DNA of 64,000 nucleotides from Ariolimax columbianus. Its lineage: Eukaryota > Mollusca > Gastropoda > Stylommatophora > Arionidae. The translations under genes and the position numbers were made by a program. This document shows positions 20,364 to 63,479 of this stretch, one piece after another. Under the pieces are notes generated by a model. It worked only from the letters and a program-made list of their open reading frames with translations. It was not told where the DNA came from and searched no databases. Positions within the stretch are counted from its first letter, which is position 1. Each line of letters begins with the position of its first letter. The DNA lies in assembly GCA_036924085.1 (NCBI GenBank), contig JAVGWX010000002.1, forward strand, positions 46,866,666 to 46,930,665. The letters are read 5' to 3'.

Positions 20364-22320
20364 GTAAAATATAATTTTATAGTAATGATTCTACATGACT
20401 TCCATAGCATCATTTCATCCATAGAATCTGATTCCTTTATTGTTGTTTTCAAACTACATATACTTGAAATGGAGTTCATTATATGCACATAAGCTGCAAC
20501 CTTGCTACACTGTATTTATTTTCCTCTTCCTATGTATTGCCCTGTGTGTTATGAGTGAGAGGACTGTACTAGGGTTACTTATCCATCATCTCTGCAACAT
20601 ACTTTTTTACAGGCCCAATTCCCGTCAGATTTAACGTATGAGGCTTTCCGTTTAATGCATTTTACTTAATCACAAAAAATAGACATATAAATGCAATAAA
20701 CTGTGAGACCAGTATTCTCTACCATGACAAAGTGAACATCTGTTAAGCACATTATGAGAAAATTAACAACAATTCTGCACAATAAGAAATGTACAGTCAT
20801 GAGGAAAAACAACAACAATTCTGCACATGAAGTTCAGGAGTAAAGATGGTGAAAGATTGTAACAAGATGAAAGAGCAAATGTATGTACAAAACTATGTAC
20901 GCAACACTTCATATGTGATGTATAAACTCATCATATGTATAATAACACTTCATATGTGATGTATGAGCTTGTACTATATACAGTAAAATTTCAAAAATGA
21001 TGCATGAATTTATTATATTTACATAACACTTCGTTCGCATATAACTACAGTAACAAGTTACAGACCTGAAGTTGAACAAGTGAAACACTTCATATCAAAT
21101 TGATCATACACCTCCGTACAGCCATTAACATGTGTTTGACAATAAACAGAAGCTAGCTAAGTTAAACAAACAAAATCAAAAAGCTGTGAGCAGACCATGC
21201 CTAATTTTCCCGGACTGGTAGAAAAATAAGTGGCCTTGCCTCATATTTAATAACCATTCTTCATGAGTAAGTGGACTTATTCAATAATGGAGTTCGGTCC
21301 TTCATGACATTGGCAATTGTTTGCCATATAATATTTAATTATTAATGTTGTTCCAAAGCACACATAAGTTTTATTTTCAAGAAAATATCTTCATCACTCC
21401 CAAAATAATTGTAAATTACTCCCAAAATAAATGTAAATCACTCACAACATAAATGTAAATCACTATCAACGCAGGAAATAGCCACGTAATCTGTATTATA
21501 AAAATTAATCTTTTTCATCACTGACCACGAAAACTGAACTGGAATTAACTAACAACTATGTGACTATCTCCAAGTGGCCAGAATTTGATTGCATGTCTAC
21601 TATAAATGTATAACCAAAAACAAGGTGAACATCATCTAATTCACAATCCAAAATGGAAAGTTTTTATCAGCATTTAAATATACCAACTGAAGACTTCTAG
21701 AAAATGTACTGTCACACGTAGCAATATTGACACAAATATACTGTCACACATAGCACTGACACAAATGTACTGTCACACATAGCACTGACAATGATTACGA
21801 TGAAAATTTGATGACTTTAAAATATAACTTAAAATTTAGATCAACAAACTAAAAAAGAATAAAATGATAATGACGAAAATCCATAAAGAAATGCTGAAAT
21901 TAGTAGACAAGAAATGTTTATTCTTCTTCAAATCCCCAGCAAAAAGAGTTTCGAACTGGTTTTATTCCGGTATTGTAAAAATGTGCAGTGTTTCTAGAAA
22001 CTTTCTTTCAAACCCAGCTGTGTGAATGGACAGATGTGAAATACAATGAGCTGGAGTCTTCTATTCAAATTGGTTAGACTGCTCTATTAGTCCCATCCAG
22101 CCTTATGCTCATCTCTATATCAAACAAAGAACTGAAAAATGTTAACATCTGATGAAGTTCAAAGAGAGTATACACTAACATAGATTACTTGAATGATGAG
22201 GAAAAACCCATATAATAAAGAAGTTTTCTTTCTTTTGAACATTCCAAAGAAAATCTACGCTAAGAGTGCCCACAGGATTAGCTTTGCTGACTACATTAAT
22301 TAATGAAAGAAATTAACAAT
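20364..22320. other. AT-rich intergenic sequence, minor repeats only
   Basis: No exon recognised. Contains short repeats such as ACTTCATATGTGATGTATGA (20905-20975) and three copies of TACTGTCACACATAGCACTG-type units at 21700-21790. Confidence 0.4.
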
Positions 22321-22321
22321 T

Positions 22322-22366
22322 ATTATATTATATATATACATATACACACACACGAATTCAAACACA

Positions 22367-22430
<64 letters not shown>

Positions 22431-22432
22431 TA
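22322..22432. repeat. TA/CA microsatellite
   Basis: An uninterrupted TA run of about 44 bases (from 22370) is flanked by CA runs on both sides. Confidence 0.95.
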
Positions 22433-22558
22433 TAACCATTTGACTGTTATTGTCATTTGACATGGAAAGTTTCCATTGTTGGAAGTGATGGGCATTATCA
22501 CAAAATAAAACTTCACTAATTACAAATTAATTTCTAGTTATAAATTACAATTATTTAA

Positions 22559-23613
22559 CTCTTAAACGCCATAATTTTTTAACTAGTTTTGCCAGAATTA
22601 TTTTTTCTATAAATGAAGTCTCTTCATAAAATTTGATTTTTCTTAATTATTTCATAAGGAAGACAAACATGTTATATATCAAATTAAAGGAAAATGAATA
22701 TGCAGTAAGAATATGAAGGTCTTGTAGAAATTTCATAAAATATTACAAGTAATTGTTAATAATTATATCGCCATTTAAAAAAATAAAAACGATTTTTCAC
22801 ACACAAAAATGTCACCAATCCATGAGTAACCACTGAAACGTAATCCACATTGGTCTAGGATACTTCAGAATAACAGTAATCCACAAATGAATAATATCTG
22901 CAAGAAAATATTTTGTTGTTGCAGTCAAATGGAGTAGATGTGTCACTGAGTTGCAGGTCTCCATTCCCTCCACATGGTCGACCACATTTTGGCAGCAATC
23001 TGAATGAGTTCTGGGTCTCAGTCAGTCAGTAGTGGTGATATAATTTGGTATTGAAACCCATTTGCTATCATGTTCTCTAGAATTTACTTTAGAAATATTG
23101 CATCTTCCTTTTTCTGTTGATGGCGCAGTCAAACATTTGTGCCTTTTAGCAGCACCAGGTCCTGGCTGAGACAACGCCCCCTCATCTTCAGCATCAGATT
23201 CAGTAGGCTGAGTAATTATATTCTATGTCAACTCCGATTCAACATCAGAAAAGTGTGAATGCTCGTCACTAAATTCATCTAGAGTACACAACTCCCTAGC
23301 CTTTTCTACAGATAAAAACAACCTACTATTCAACAATCTTTAAATGCTAGGTTCGCGACACATTTTTGTGACAAACTGACTTGAAAGATGACAAATGTTT
23401 TCCAACTTTGATTGTCCTCGCAATGCATGTCGAAGCTTTTACAATTGAAACGTAAATATAATGGTTACTTCCCTTACCATGTAATGTCAATTAAAATTTA
23501 GAAACACTGAAAAAAACGAAACAAATTTTGTTCAATTTTCTGATATGAGCGTTTTTCTGGCTTCAAGCGGACGCCAGGAAGAACGCTGATAGCGTTCTTA
23601 TGGCCTTTAAGAG
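22559..23613 (-). mobile_element. Non-autonomous piggyBac-type element flanked by TTAA
   Basis: A 1,055-bp segment with terminal inverted repeats, CTCTTAAACGCCATAA at the left and CTCTTAAAGGCCATAA read inward from the right (15 of 16 match), directly flanked by TTAA at 22555-22558 and 23614-23617. TTAA duplication is diagnostic of the piggyBac superfamily. Inside, the minus strand keeps a degraded acidic N-terminus (around 23160-23320, with DEFSDEHSHFSDVESELT) like that preceding piggyBac transposase domains. The catalytic core is absent. A subterminal hairpin, AAGAACGCT-ATC-AGCGTTCTT, lies at 23580-23600. Confidence 0.85.
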
Positions 23614-23621
23614 TTAAAACA

Positions 23622-24258
23622 TGGTGAACAAGCTGACATCTATAAAAGGATAGAAGTAGTCAGAAATATTGTACAAACTGACATCTATAAAAGGTTAGAA
23701 ACTGACATCTATAAAAGGTTAGAAGTAGTCAGATATATTGTACAAACTGTCATCTATAAAAGATTTGTAATCAGATATATTGTACAAACTGACATCTATA
23801 AAAGGTTAGAAGTAGTCAGATATATTGTACAACCTGACATCTATAAAAGGTTAGAGGTAATCAGATATGTTGTACAAGCTGACATCTATAAAAGGTTAGA
23901 GGTAGTCAGATATATTGTACAACCTGACATCTATAAAAGGTTAGAGGTAATCAGATATATTGTACAACCTGACATCTATAAAAGGTTAGAGGTAATCAGA
24001 TATATTGTACAACCTGACATCTATAAAAGGTTAGAGGTAGTCAGATATATTGTACAAGCTGACATCTATAAAAGGTTAAAGGTAGTCAGATATATTGTAC
24101 AACCTGACATCTATAAAAGGTTAGAGGTAGTCAGATATATTGTACAACCTGACATCTATAAAAGGTTAGAGGTAGTCAGATATATTGTACAACCTGACAT
24201 CTATAAAAGGTTAGAGGTAGTCAGATACATTGTACAACCTGACATCTATAAAAGGCTG
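23622..24258. repeat. Minisatellite, 45-bp unit, about 14 copies
   Basis: Unit with TGTACAACCTGACATCTATA, AAAGGTTAGAGGTAGTCAGA and TATAT. The array starts within a few bases of the piggyBac right end. Early copies are diverged and partly truncated, later ones almost identical. Confidence 0.95.
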
Positions 24259-24341
24259 GCTTCATCAGCTAAGAAGGCTTCCCATGTAGTACAATGAAAT
24301 CTGTATTTCTAAGAAATTCTCCTCTTGTATTTGTAGTGCAG

Positions 24342-24520
24342 ATAATCTGGTATGTTTCTTTATACAGATAAACATGACAATTTGGTGTTTTACTATAATA
24401 CAGATAAACATGACAATCTGGTATGTTACCTAACAGATAAACATGACAATCTGATGTGTTACCATACAGATAAACATGACAATCTTGTATGTTATAAAGA
24501 CACTCATGATAATTTAGTGT
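24342..24520. repeat. Minisatellite, about 33-bp unit, 5 copies
   Basis: Unit with ACAGATAAACATGACAATCT and GGTATGTTAC. The small plus-strand frame through it is a repeat artefact. Confidence 0.9.
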
Positions 24521-24657
24521 TACTTAAAAAGATGTATGTAACATTCTAGTGAAGTAGAAAACTAATAAATGTAGATGAGATGGTTTCATAACAGATCTAG
24601 GGAGTAACTTACAAGAATCACATATTTTATCTCAATTAACAAAATACAATCCAGCAT

Positions 24658-24862
24658 AATATCAAACCTTATAAAGATCTACAGACAGTTGTGAAAGTAG
24701 GCAAGACCTTATAAAGACCTATAGACAGTTGTGAAAGCAAGTAAGACCTTATAAAGACCTGCAGACAGTTGTGAAAGCATGTAAGATCTTATAAAGACCT
24801 GCAGACAGTTGTGAATGCAGGAAAGACCTTATAAAGATCTACAGACAGTTGTGAAAGCAGGT
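24658..24862. repeat. Minisatellite, about 41-bp unit, 5 copies
   Basis: Unit with CCTTATAAAGACCTGCAGAC and AGTTGTGAAAGCAGGTAAGA. Confidence 0.9.
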
Positions 24863-24889
24863 AAATGCCAATGGTAATGTCAAGTTACT

Positions 24890-25035
24890 AGATACAATCA
24901 GCTGCACAACACGTTACTAAAGGAAACAGTCCCAGAAACAAGAAAGAGTTGAAGCCTAAGATGTCCTGGGTAGATAATGTTTGCAAATGGATGGCAATAA
25001 CTTTGAGAGAAGCAGAAACATTACCTATCAGCAGA
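24890..25035 (+). pseudogene. LINE 3' coding fragment
   Basis: Plus strand reads KPKMSWVDNVCKWMAITLRE, the R-P-K-x-x-W-x-D-x-(V/I) motif that closes RTE/CR1-type proteins. It is followed directly by a minisatellite. Confidence 0.5.
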
Positions 25036-25044
25036 AATAAGTGG

Positions 25045-25850
25045 AAACATTAGCGATCTATGGACAGAAGTGAAAATAGTGATCTATAGAGAGAAGTAAA
25101 AACATTAGTGATCTAAAGAGAGAAGTAAAAACATTAGTGATCTACAGACAGAAGTGGAAACAGTAATCTATAGAGAGAAGTGGAAACAGTGATCTATAGA
25201 GAGAAGTGGAAACAGTGATCTATAGAGAGAAGTAAAAACATTAGTGATCTATAGAGAGAAGTGGAAACAGTGATCTATAGAGAGAAGTAAAAACATTAGT
25301 GATCTATAGAGAGAAGTGGAAACATGATCTATAGAGAGAAGTGGAAACAGTGATCTATAGAGAGAAGTGGAAACAGTGATCTATAGAGAGAAGTGGAAAC
25401 AGTGATCTATAGAGAGAAGTGGAACAGTGATCTATAGAGAGAAGTGGAAACAGTGATCTATAGAGAGAAGTGGAAACAGTGATCTATAGAGAGAAGTGGA
25501 AACAGTGATCTATCGAGAGAAGTGGAAACAGTGATCTATAGAGAGAAGTGGAAACAGTGATCTATAGAGAGAAGTGGAAACAGTGATCTATAGAGAGAAG
25601 TGGAAACAGTGATCTATAGAGAGAAGTGGAAACAGTGATCTATAGAGAGAAGTGGAAACAGTCATCTATAGAGAGAAGTGGAAACAGTGATCCATAGAGA
25701 GAAGTGGAAACAGTGATCCATAGAGAGAAGTGGAAACGTAAGTGATCTATAGAGAGAAGTGGAAACAGTGATCTATCGAGAGAAGTGGAAATGTTAGTGA
25801 TCTGCAGAGAGAAGTGGAAACAGTGATCTCTTGAGAGAGATGGAAGCAGA
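25045..25850. repeat. Minisatellite, 26-bp unit, about 30 copies
   Basis: Unit AGTGATCTATAGAGAGAAGT plus GGAAAC. A variant with AAAAACATT in place of GGAAAC alternates in the first third. The middle is almost identical; both edges decay. Confidence 0.95.
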
Positions 25851-25959
25851 CAATTCATAATGGAGTGAGATGTGACGCCGTAGAGACTTCCTCAGCTATG
25901 GGGGACAACCAGAAAACATGTCCAACTAGTGTGTATTGTTATGAAGTGACCCCATTTCC

Positions 25960-26250
25960 ATCTTTCCTGTCAAACACACTCTGCTACATCCAGTGTAACA
26001 ATCAATCATCACATCAAATAACCACCCTTAATGTTTCATCTTTTTCTTGCTTTAACCACCACAACAGGTGGCCTCTGTACAGGGAACCTGTATCTGTGCA
26101 TCAACAGTGGTATTTTTAATAGGAAATGGTTCTACATGATGAGGCTGCTAGATCCATGCACAACCCTCTTTAGTCACCCATTACAACATGCTTGTAAGGT
26201 TACATTCATCTTTTTCTTATTAACCTGGCTACCACTCAGATGTCTGTTGT
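25960..26250 (+). repeat. Interspersed repeat containing family D core
   Basis: Core at 26120-26215: CTACATGATGAGGCTGCTAG, ATCCATGCACAACCCTC and TTAGTCACCCATTACAACAT. The best preserved copy of family D in the window along with 39715. Confidence 0.6.
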
Positions 26251-26472
26251 TCGCATGACCCAAAAAATACTGAGTAAAACTGTACATATAATCCAAGTTA
26301 TAAAGCTACATCGCGGATCATTTGTGTGCACAGCGCAGATGGTACAAGGCATGTAAATCACAATATACAGTATCCATGGTTACCATGAAAAGCAAGTAGC
26401 AACTTTGAAAGCCATTATAGAAAAATACAGTTCATGTAAAATTAAAACTGAAGTCGATTCCTTCCTGTAATA

Positions 26473-27242
26473 TGAGGGAGTAAGCAAATAGGTCACAAAT
26501 TGCTATTAAAAAACACCCAACTAAATAAGATACGCACTTGAAAACCATTTATTACTGCACTGATGTTGTCCGTTATTTCTCAACATAATTTCTACTAAAA
26601 TTCAAACACTTATCCTATCACTTTATCAGTGCAACAAAAACCTGCAGCATAGAAGTCTTTGGTACTCTGTCTAAGCTAGATTTGAACTTCACGTTCAACA
26701 TTTTGTGCCTAAAGTCTCCCTCTAAGGTGGACCATGCATTATGCTGTAAGCTAAACTATGTGAACACCCTATTGCAGTTGCTACACTGTCTATCCTTGCT
26801 CACTTTTATCAGCTCGATTCATCTCCCAACTCGCCGCACAGTTGCTTCTATTGCAATTTGAACAGGATGACAAGGTTGGACTTCAACATAAATTTAGTTA
26901 GTGTCCTTGACAAGAAATTTTGTTAGTGTCCTTGACAAGATTTATTTGACAAAACACTTCTCCCTCTAAACAGGATATCTGTACAAATACCCTTTGCAGA
27001 AAGTCGTTTCTCCCAAAAAAAGACAACACAACAGCATGCTCTTCTCTGATTATACACTCTGTGAGCTCAGACACCATTTTTCATCTAAGCTGCACATGTG
27101 CATGCGACACCTAGCTTCTGCTACCTACCGTAATAAATAAAGTTGGATCTGGCTGTCAGCTAAAGACATTTTTAGAAACTACCAACTACATTTTTCAGCT
27201 ATCCCATACCAGTGTGTGACCTACTTACTGACGTTCCCCTCA
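26473..27242 (-). mobile_element. Internally deleted mariner relic (MITE-like), copy 2
   Basis: A 770-bp element from TGAGGGAGTAAGCAAATAGG to its imperfect inverted complement ending CCCCTCA, flanked on both sides by TA, the target duplication of Tc1/mariner elements. The minus strand near the left end shows a degraded transposase C-terminus, as in copy 1 (19762-20363). Confidence 0.75.
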
Positions 27243-27589
27243 TATAAAGAGTTATCATATTTTTAAAAAAGGTATTACAGAAACCCCCACTGCAAAAGCA
27301 CATATATGCTTTGTATTGCTTGTTATGGATTGAACCTTATTTAGGCGAAGGTGCATTCCAATAACCCCCCCACAAATTTTTTTCGGTTATATTAGAGTGT
27401 GTGAGCCATACCATCTAGGACTAAACTTTTGCACAGTGGTAAATGAACTTTGTCATGAAAAAGAATGCAGCTCGAGCAAACTACTGGAGACTGCTTTATG
27501 AAACAAGGAACACCATAAATGTTTGTGTAGACATACTATAAGGAAGATCTATGTATAGTGGCCTTATTCTCCTGTTGGAGAAAAAGAAA

Positions 27590-27800
27590 CAAAAAAAATT
27601 AAGCGAGGGTTTTCCCCATTTAGCTCGGTCGCTCTCGGCAGATGGGTACCCCATCTGTCGAAAGCATCGCACAAAGCACGAACTCCGTAGCTCCAGCGAT
27701 GAACCCATGGACCGACCGTCGCAGCTCGAATTCGAACCCCAACCATCTGAACACGAGGCAAACGGCTTGACCACTTCGCCACAGAGACCCCCATTCTCAA
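27590..27800 (-). mobile_element. tRNA-derived SINE
   Basis: Read on the minus strand, the head has an A-box-like TGTGGCGAAGTGGTCAAGC and a B box GGGTTCGAATTCGAG about 40 bp later, with the remainder of the body down to about 27590. The head resembles that of the SINE at 45062-45290. Confidence 0.75.
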
Positions 27801-28059
27801 GTAAAAATTATCCTGTTGGAGCTAACTGGGAAGGCATTACATAATAAGATGATGCAGTTTTATTCCTTTGAGTATAATAATGAGTCATAAAAAATATGAG
27901 AGTGCTTCAAAAGAAAACCTTACATTTTTCTTCTTCTTCAAAATTGATTAAGAAAAAAGTGGCACTAATATGTATAATTTTTCTATGCAGTCTTTATTGC
28001 ATTTGATACAAGTCCCCCCCAGCACCTACAAAGTGCATGGATTCCTCTAAAAAAAAAAG

Positions 28060-28450
28060 AATTTTGGTTGGGTGTGTAGCCCACTCATGCACCAAGTCAT
28101 TGTTTCAATTCTAGAATCAGCTGCCATGGCACCCATCTTGTAAAACTGGAGCACATCATGGATGATGTGATGTGCTGAACCTTGACTGATGTTCTGAAGT
28201 GCAGCTATTTCATTCAGTCACTGGTGATTTTTTTCATCACGATGCGTTCCACTGCTGCAATCCCCTCGGGTGTGCCTAAACAGTCTACCCCAGAACTGAC
28301 ACTGTTTCTGAACTTCCTACTCCACTCATACACTTGCTGCAGTGACAGGCATGTATCACTGTACCAAACCTTAATTTTTGATTGGTTTCACCCCTTTGCC
28401 GCTAAAAAAAGGATAACGGAATTCTGAATCCTCTTTGGTGCACTGCTTGT
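28060..28450 (-). pseudogene. Mariner transposase N-terminal relic
   Basis: Minus-strand pieces read F-G-T-V-I-H-A-C-like debris, VYEWSRKFRNSVSSGVD, G-T-P-E-G-I-A-A-V-E-R-I-V, then NEIAALQNISQGSAHHIIHD and V-L-Q-F-Y-K. This matches the paired helix-turn-helix region of mariner transposases (Y-x-W-x-x-R-F followed by a second helix with I-S-x-G-S-x-x-x-I). Frameshifts and stops throughout; the catalytic domain is not seen. Confidence 0.75.
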
Positions 28451-29035
28451 CACTAGTGGCGCATTCATCTTTAAATAGCTACTATGCTCTCATTTGGCTC
28501 GTCTGCACCGTGATACCACCTGAAGGCTTCAGCACTGACATTGCCAATGGCACATTATTTAAAATTTGTATCACAATTTTAAGGTTTCCATTTGTAGCCC
28601 TCTCGCAAAGGTTGCTACAGAAAGCACCACTCTAAGAGCACATAAAATGTTTTTTGCAGGCTTTCTACAAGAAGGCCCACTGTAGAAGGACCGCTATGCC
28701 CTATGCTTTAATGGAATGAAAAGCTAAGGTATAATGCAAAAATAAGGAGATACAGGCAATCATTCAAGTGTTGACAACCTGCCAGATAAGACATTGAGAC
28801 AGTTATCATTACATTTCAGTGATATCTTTTCAAGATAAAATAGTGGAGTTTTTACAACAAAATTGTAACCACAAATTAAATGAGGTGATTATCTTAAAAA
28901 CACTCCATGTTACTTGCTATAGATCAATGGTTCTAAACCCTTTTAGAAGTGCTAGCCCCATTAAGTGATTCATTAATTTTTTCTCTCCAAGTCAGGCACA
29001 GAGCCTCCACTCCAGCTGACCCATTTATGAACAGC
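28451..29035. other. No recognisable feature
   Basis: Probably decayed transposon sequence continuing from the mariner relic; no supported exon. Confidence 0.3.
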
Positions 29036-29039
29036 CGGT

Positions 29040-29165
29040 ATCAGAACATTTGCAATGGCAGTTTTTTAGCAATGGTTTTACATGATAAGGTTACTAGTCT
29101 CATGTACAATACTCTTTAGCCATCTTCTATGGCATGCTTGAAAGGTCACAGTTGCAGTATTTTTG
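29040..29165 (+). repeat. Interspersed repeat family D
   Basis: Core TTTTACATGATAAGGTTACT, CTTTAGCCATCTTCTATGGC and ATGCTTGAAAGGTCACAG. Confidence 0.55.
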
Positions 29166-29483
29166 TCCGCCTGAGTACCGCCTTGGATGTAACCCCTTCA
29201 AAAGTATCCCTTTGAAATCCTCAAACGCAGTCACAAATATAGAAAAGAATAAAATGTCAGACAATCTAAATATGTTCAATATATATGTAAATATTAAGAG
29301 GAATTGCCTAAGTGCTTCCAAGGACCAAAAGGTGAGCAAAGAATAGTAACAATGTAACCTGCTGGGCATGCCGTAAGAGGCAGCTTGGATGGTTGAGCAT
29401 GGGGTTGGTTGCCCCATCCTGTAGAAACTTTAAGCCACAAAAACTTTTAACAGATATGCGCAGATCAACATTTGATGCTTGGC

Positions 29484-29540
29484 ATGTAGTTGTTGAAGAC
29501 CTATGCTCCACAGGGAGCTGAAAAGGTTTTCATTGGTTGA
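29484..29540 (+). mobile_element. LINE 3' coding tail fragment
   Basis: TTGAAGACCTATGCTCCACA then GGGAGCTGAAAAGGTTTT repeats the 3' end seen at 31835-31880, 35220-35270 and (minus) 57362-57395, which encodes the E-D-L-C-S-T-G-S tail of a LINE protein. Confidence 0.55.
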
Positions 29541-29870
29541 TAGGGGAATAAAAGTGTAATGGGTATTTGTTTTTCAACTCAATTGTCACAAGATTTCCAG
29601 TGCATGCAACAGTTCACTGTCGCACCATATAAATACAAGAGGTTTACAATTGTTCAATTTACAGATCTAAATAAGTAGGCTCTGTGGTCTAAAAATTATT
29701 TTGACAACATCTCCCAAAATTTGAATAAATCTAAAAAGTGCACCCCAATATCAGTATAAACTAAGTAAGACACATCATATTATCAGTAAACACTAAAGAT
29801 GTTATGTCAAGAGACAATAGGATAAAATGGTGATATTTATAGTCAGGAGACACATACGTGAAAGGTAACA

Positions 29871-29876
29871 TTTATT
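29871..29876 (-). terminator. Polyadenylation signal AATAAA of the TNRC18-like gene (candidate)
   Basis: AATAAA begins two bases after the TGA stop (29878-29880) on the minus strand. If used, the 3'UTR would be only some tens of bases. A longer 3'UTR into 29540-29870 is also possible. Confidence 0.35.
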
Positions 29877-29877
29877 G

Positions 29878-62006
<32,129 letters not shown>

Positions 62007-62084
62007 CTGTAAATACAACAAGAGACATGATTTAACCTTCAGAAGAAAGCATTTTGTACTAAAATACAGATGAAGCTTAATTAA

Positions 62085-62890
62085 TATAACTTAACGTCTT
62101 TATACTGGTTTAGATTACTGCAGAGTCTGTGTACAACCAGTTTCATTTACTTTACCTTGCTCTAAAAGCTAAGCGCATCCAATTTATTCTTAAATGCATT
62201 AACTGTCCCTGCCTCCATTAACTCCCATGGCAATGCATTCCAAGCATTCACCACTCTCTGACTAAAAAAATATTTCCTAATATCTTGGCTTTGTTCGTTC
62301 TCAATCACCCACTAACAAACTCTTAAAGGACTTAAGTAGCAGAATGTAGTCCAGAGAACGGAATGCGTTGCGTCATAGTTTACAGCTTGACTGCGATATT
62401 TGCACCTTTTGGTACAACACATCTGACTTCAGTAAGCATTTTTTGAGTACCGGGTTAGCATTCCCTCTTCGATCCCTTCTCCTTAGCCAGTCTGCTCTGT
62501 TGCAGCCTGTTATCCAGGATCACCGCATGGAGGTGTAGAAGGGTCTTGGCAGCTCTGGTTCACTGGCCCTGATGCTAGCAGTCAGCTATTGGTCGCTGAC
62601 CACTGCAGCTCATGCGCTGCTCAGCGTCTTGATCCCTTCCTAATATCTAATCTGGACCTCTCTTTAGTTAATTTGTAGCTATGCCCTCTTGTTCTTGTGG
62701 GTGGCTGTATTTTACAAAAACTTGATATAGTCTAATTTATCAATTCCTCTGAACGTTCCTCATAAACCTGTATTAATTCACCTCAAATTCTTATCTCTTC
62801 TAGACACTGTAGACCGATTTTTCTGATTCTTTGATCATAACTGGAATTCTGGAATCCCACTATCAGCTTTGTCCCTTTTTTTTGTATTCT
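62085..62890 (-). pseudogene. CR1/jockey-type LINE 3' fragment split by SINE A
   Basis: Two parts (62085-62285 and 62637-62890) match the 3' end of the elements at 1130 and 57955: hairpin block, CTCTAAAAGCTAAGCGCATC, TTCACCACTCTCTGACTAAA and TCTGGACCTCTCTTTAGTTA. Confidence 0.85.
62286..62636 (-). mobile_element. SINE family A, complete copy nested in a LINE
   Basis: 351 bp, minus strand, flanked by the perfect 12-bp repeat TTCCTAATATCT at 62274-62285 and 62637-62648. Insertion into a known LINE sequence makes both boundaries certain. Confidence 0.93.
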
Positions 62891-62904
62891 CAATATAACA
62901 ATTA

Positions 62905-63060
62905 AGTCACATTTTCTTTTTGGCAACTGATTCCAATCTCTCTATCTAAACCTCCATCCAGTGTGAAAACACTGCCCAACTCCCGCACTTGTTTGATCTT
63001 GGTCCCATTTACAATAACGTTCATGTTTTCAGGCGATCTACTTATCTGCATATTATTCTC
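62905..63060 (-). pseudogene. RTE-like LINE fragment
   Basis: Minus strand: MQISRSPENMNVIVNGTKIK, then QVRELGSVFTLDGGLDREI. Overlaps in content with the fragment ending at 64000. Confidence 0.7.
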
Positions 63061-63164
63061 AATATAATATATACTCAATTCAGATGATTTACAATAATAA
63101 CATGTGGAGAAAATGTTCCAACCAACTTGTATATTTACTTGATACTATTACTAAACATCTTTGC

Positions 63165-63345
63165 CTGCAGATTCAGTGGTCTAGTGATTGTCAGCTTGGT
63201 TTACAATACCAATGTACAAGGTTCAAATCACCTCATGCTCAGTTTGACATATCAAACATTTTGCAGGTATTTTTATGGTATGGCCACTTCTTCCAGTTGA
63301 TCTAGCTGTAAATAGATACCTGATGAAATCTGAGGAAAATTTTGG
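63165..63345 (+). mobile_element. tRNA-derived SINE
   Basis: Head: AGATTCAGTGGTCTAGTGAT (A-box region) and ACAAGGTTCAAATCACC (B box), then GCTGTAAATAGATACCTGAT, as in 46072-46265. Confidence 0.7.
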
Positions 63346-63479
63346 AGTCACATTTGTGCTCTGTTGTTGGTACTTTCAGCAATAAAAGGGTTTGAGCATA
63401 TATGGGGGCAACCGATTGCAATTAAGAAAGTTCTATGAACCATTTTCCATTCTTGTCTTATCCACTTGTACTGTGAGAT

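Noticed and set aside
22370..25850. Regular short repeats considered as a CRISPR-like array
   Set aside because: The repeats are directly adjacent with no unique spacers, and the sequence is clearly a eukaryotic nuclear genome.
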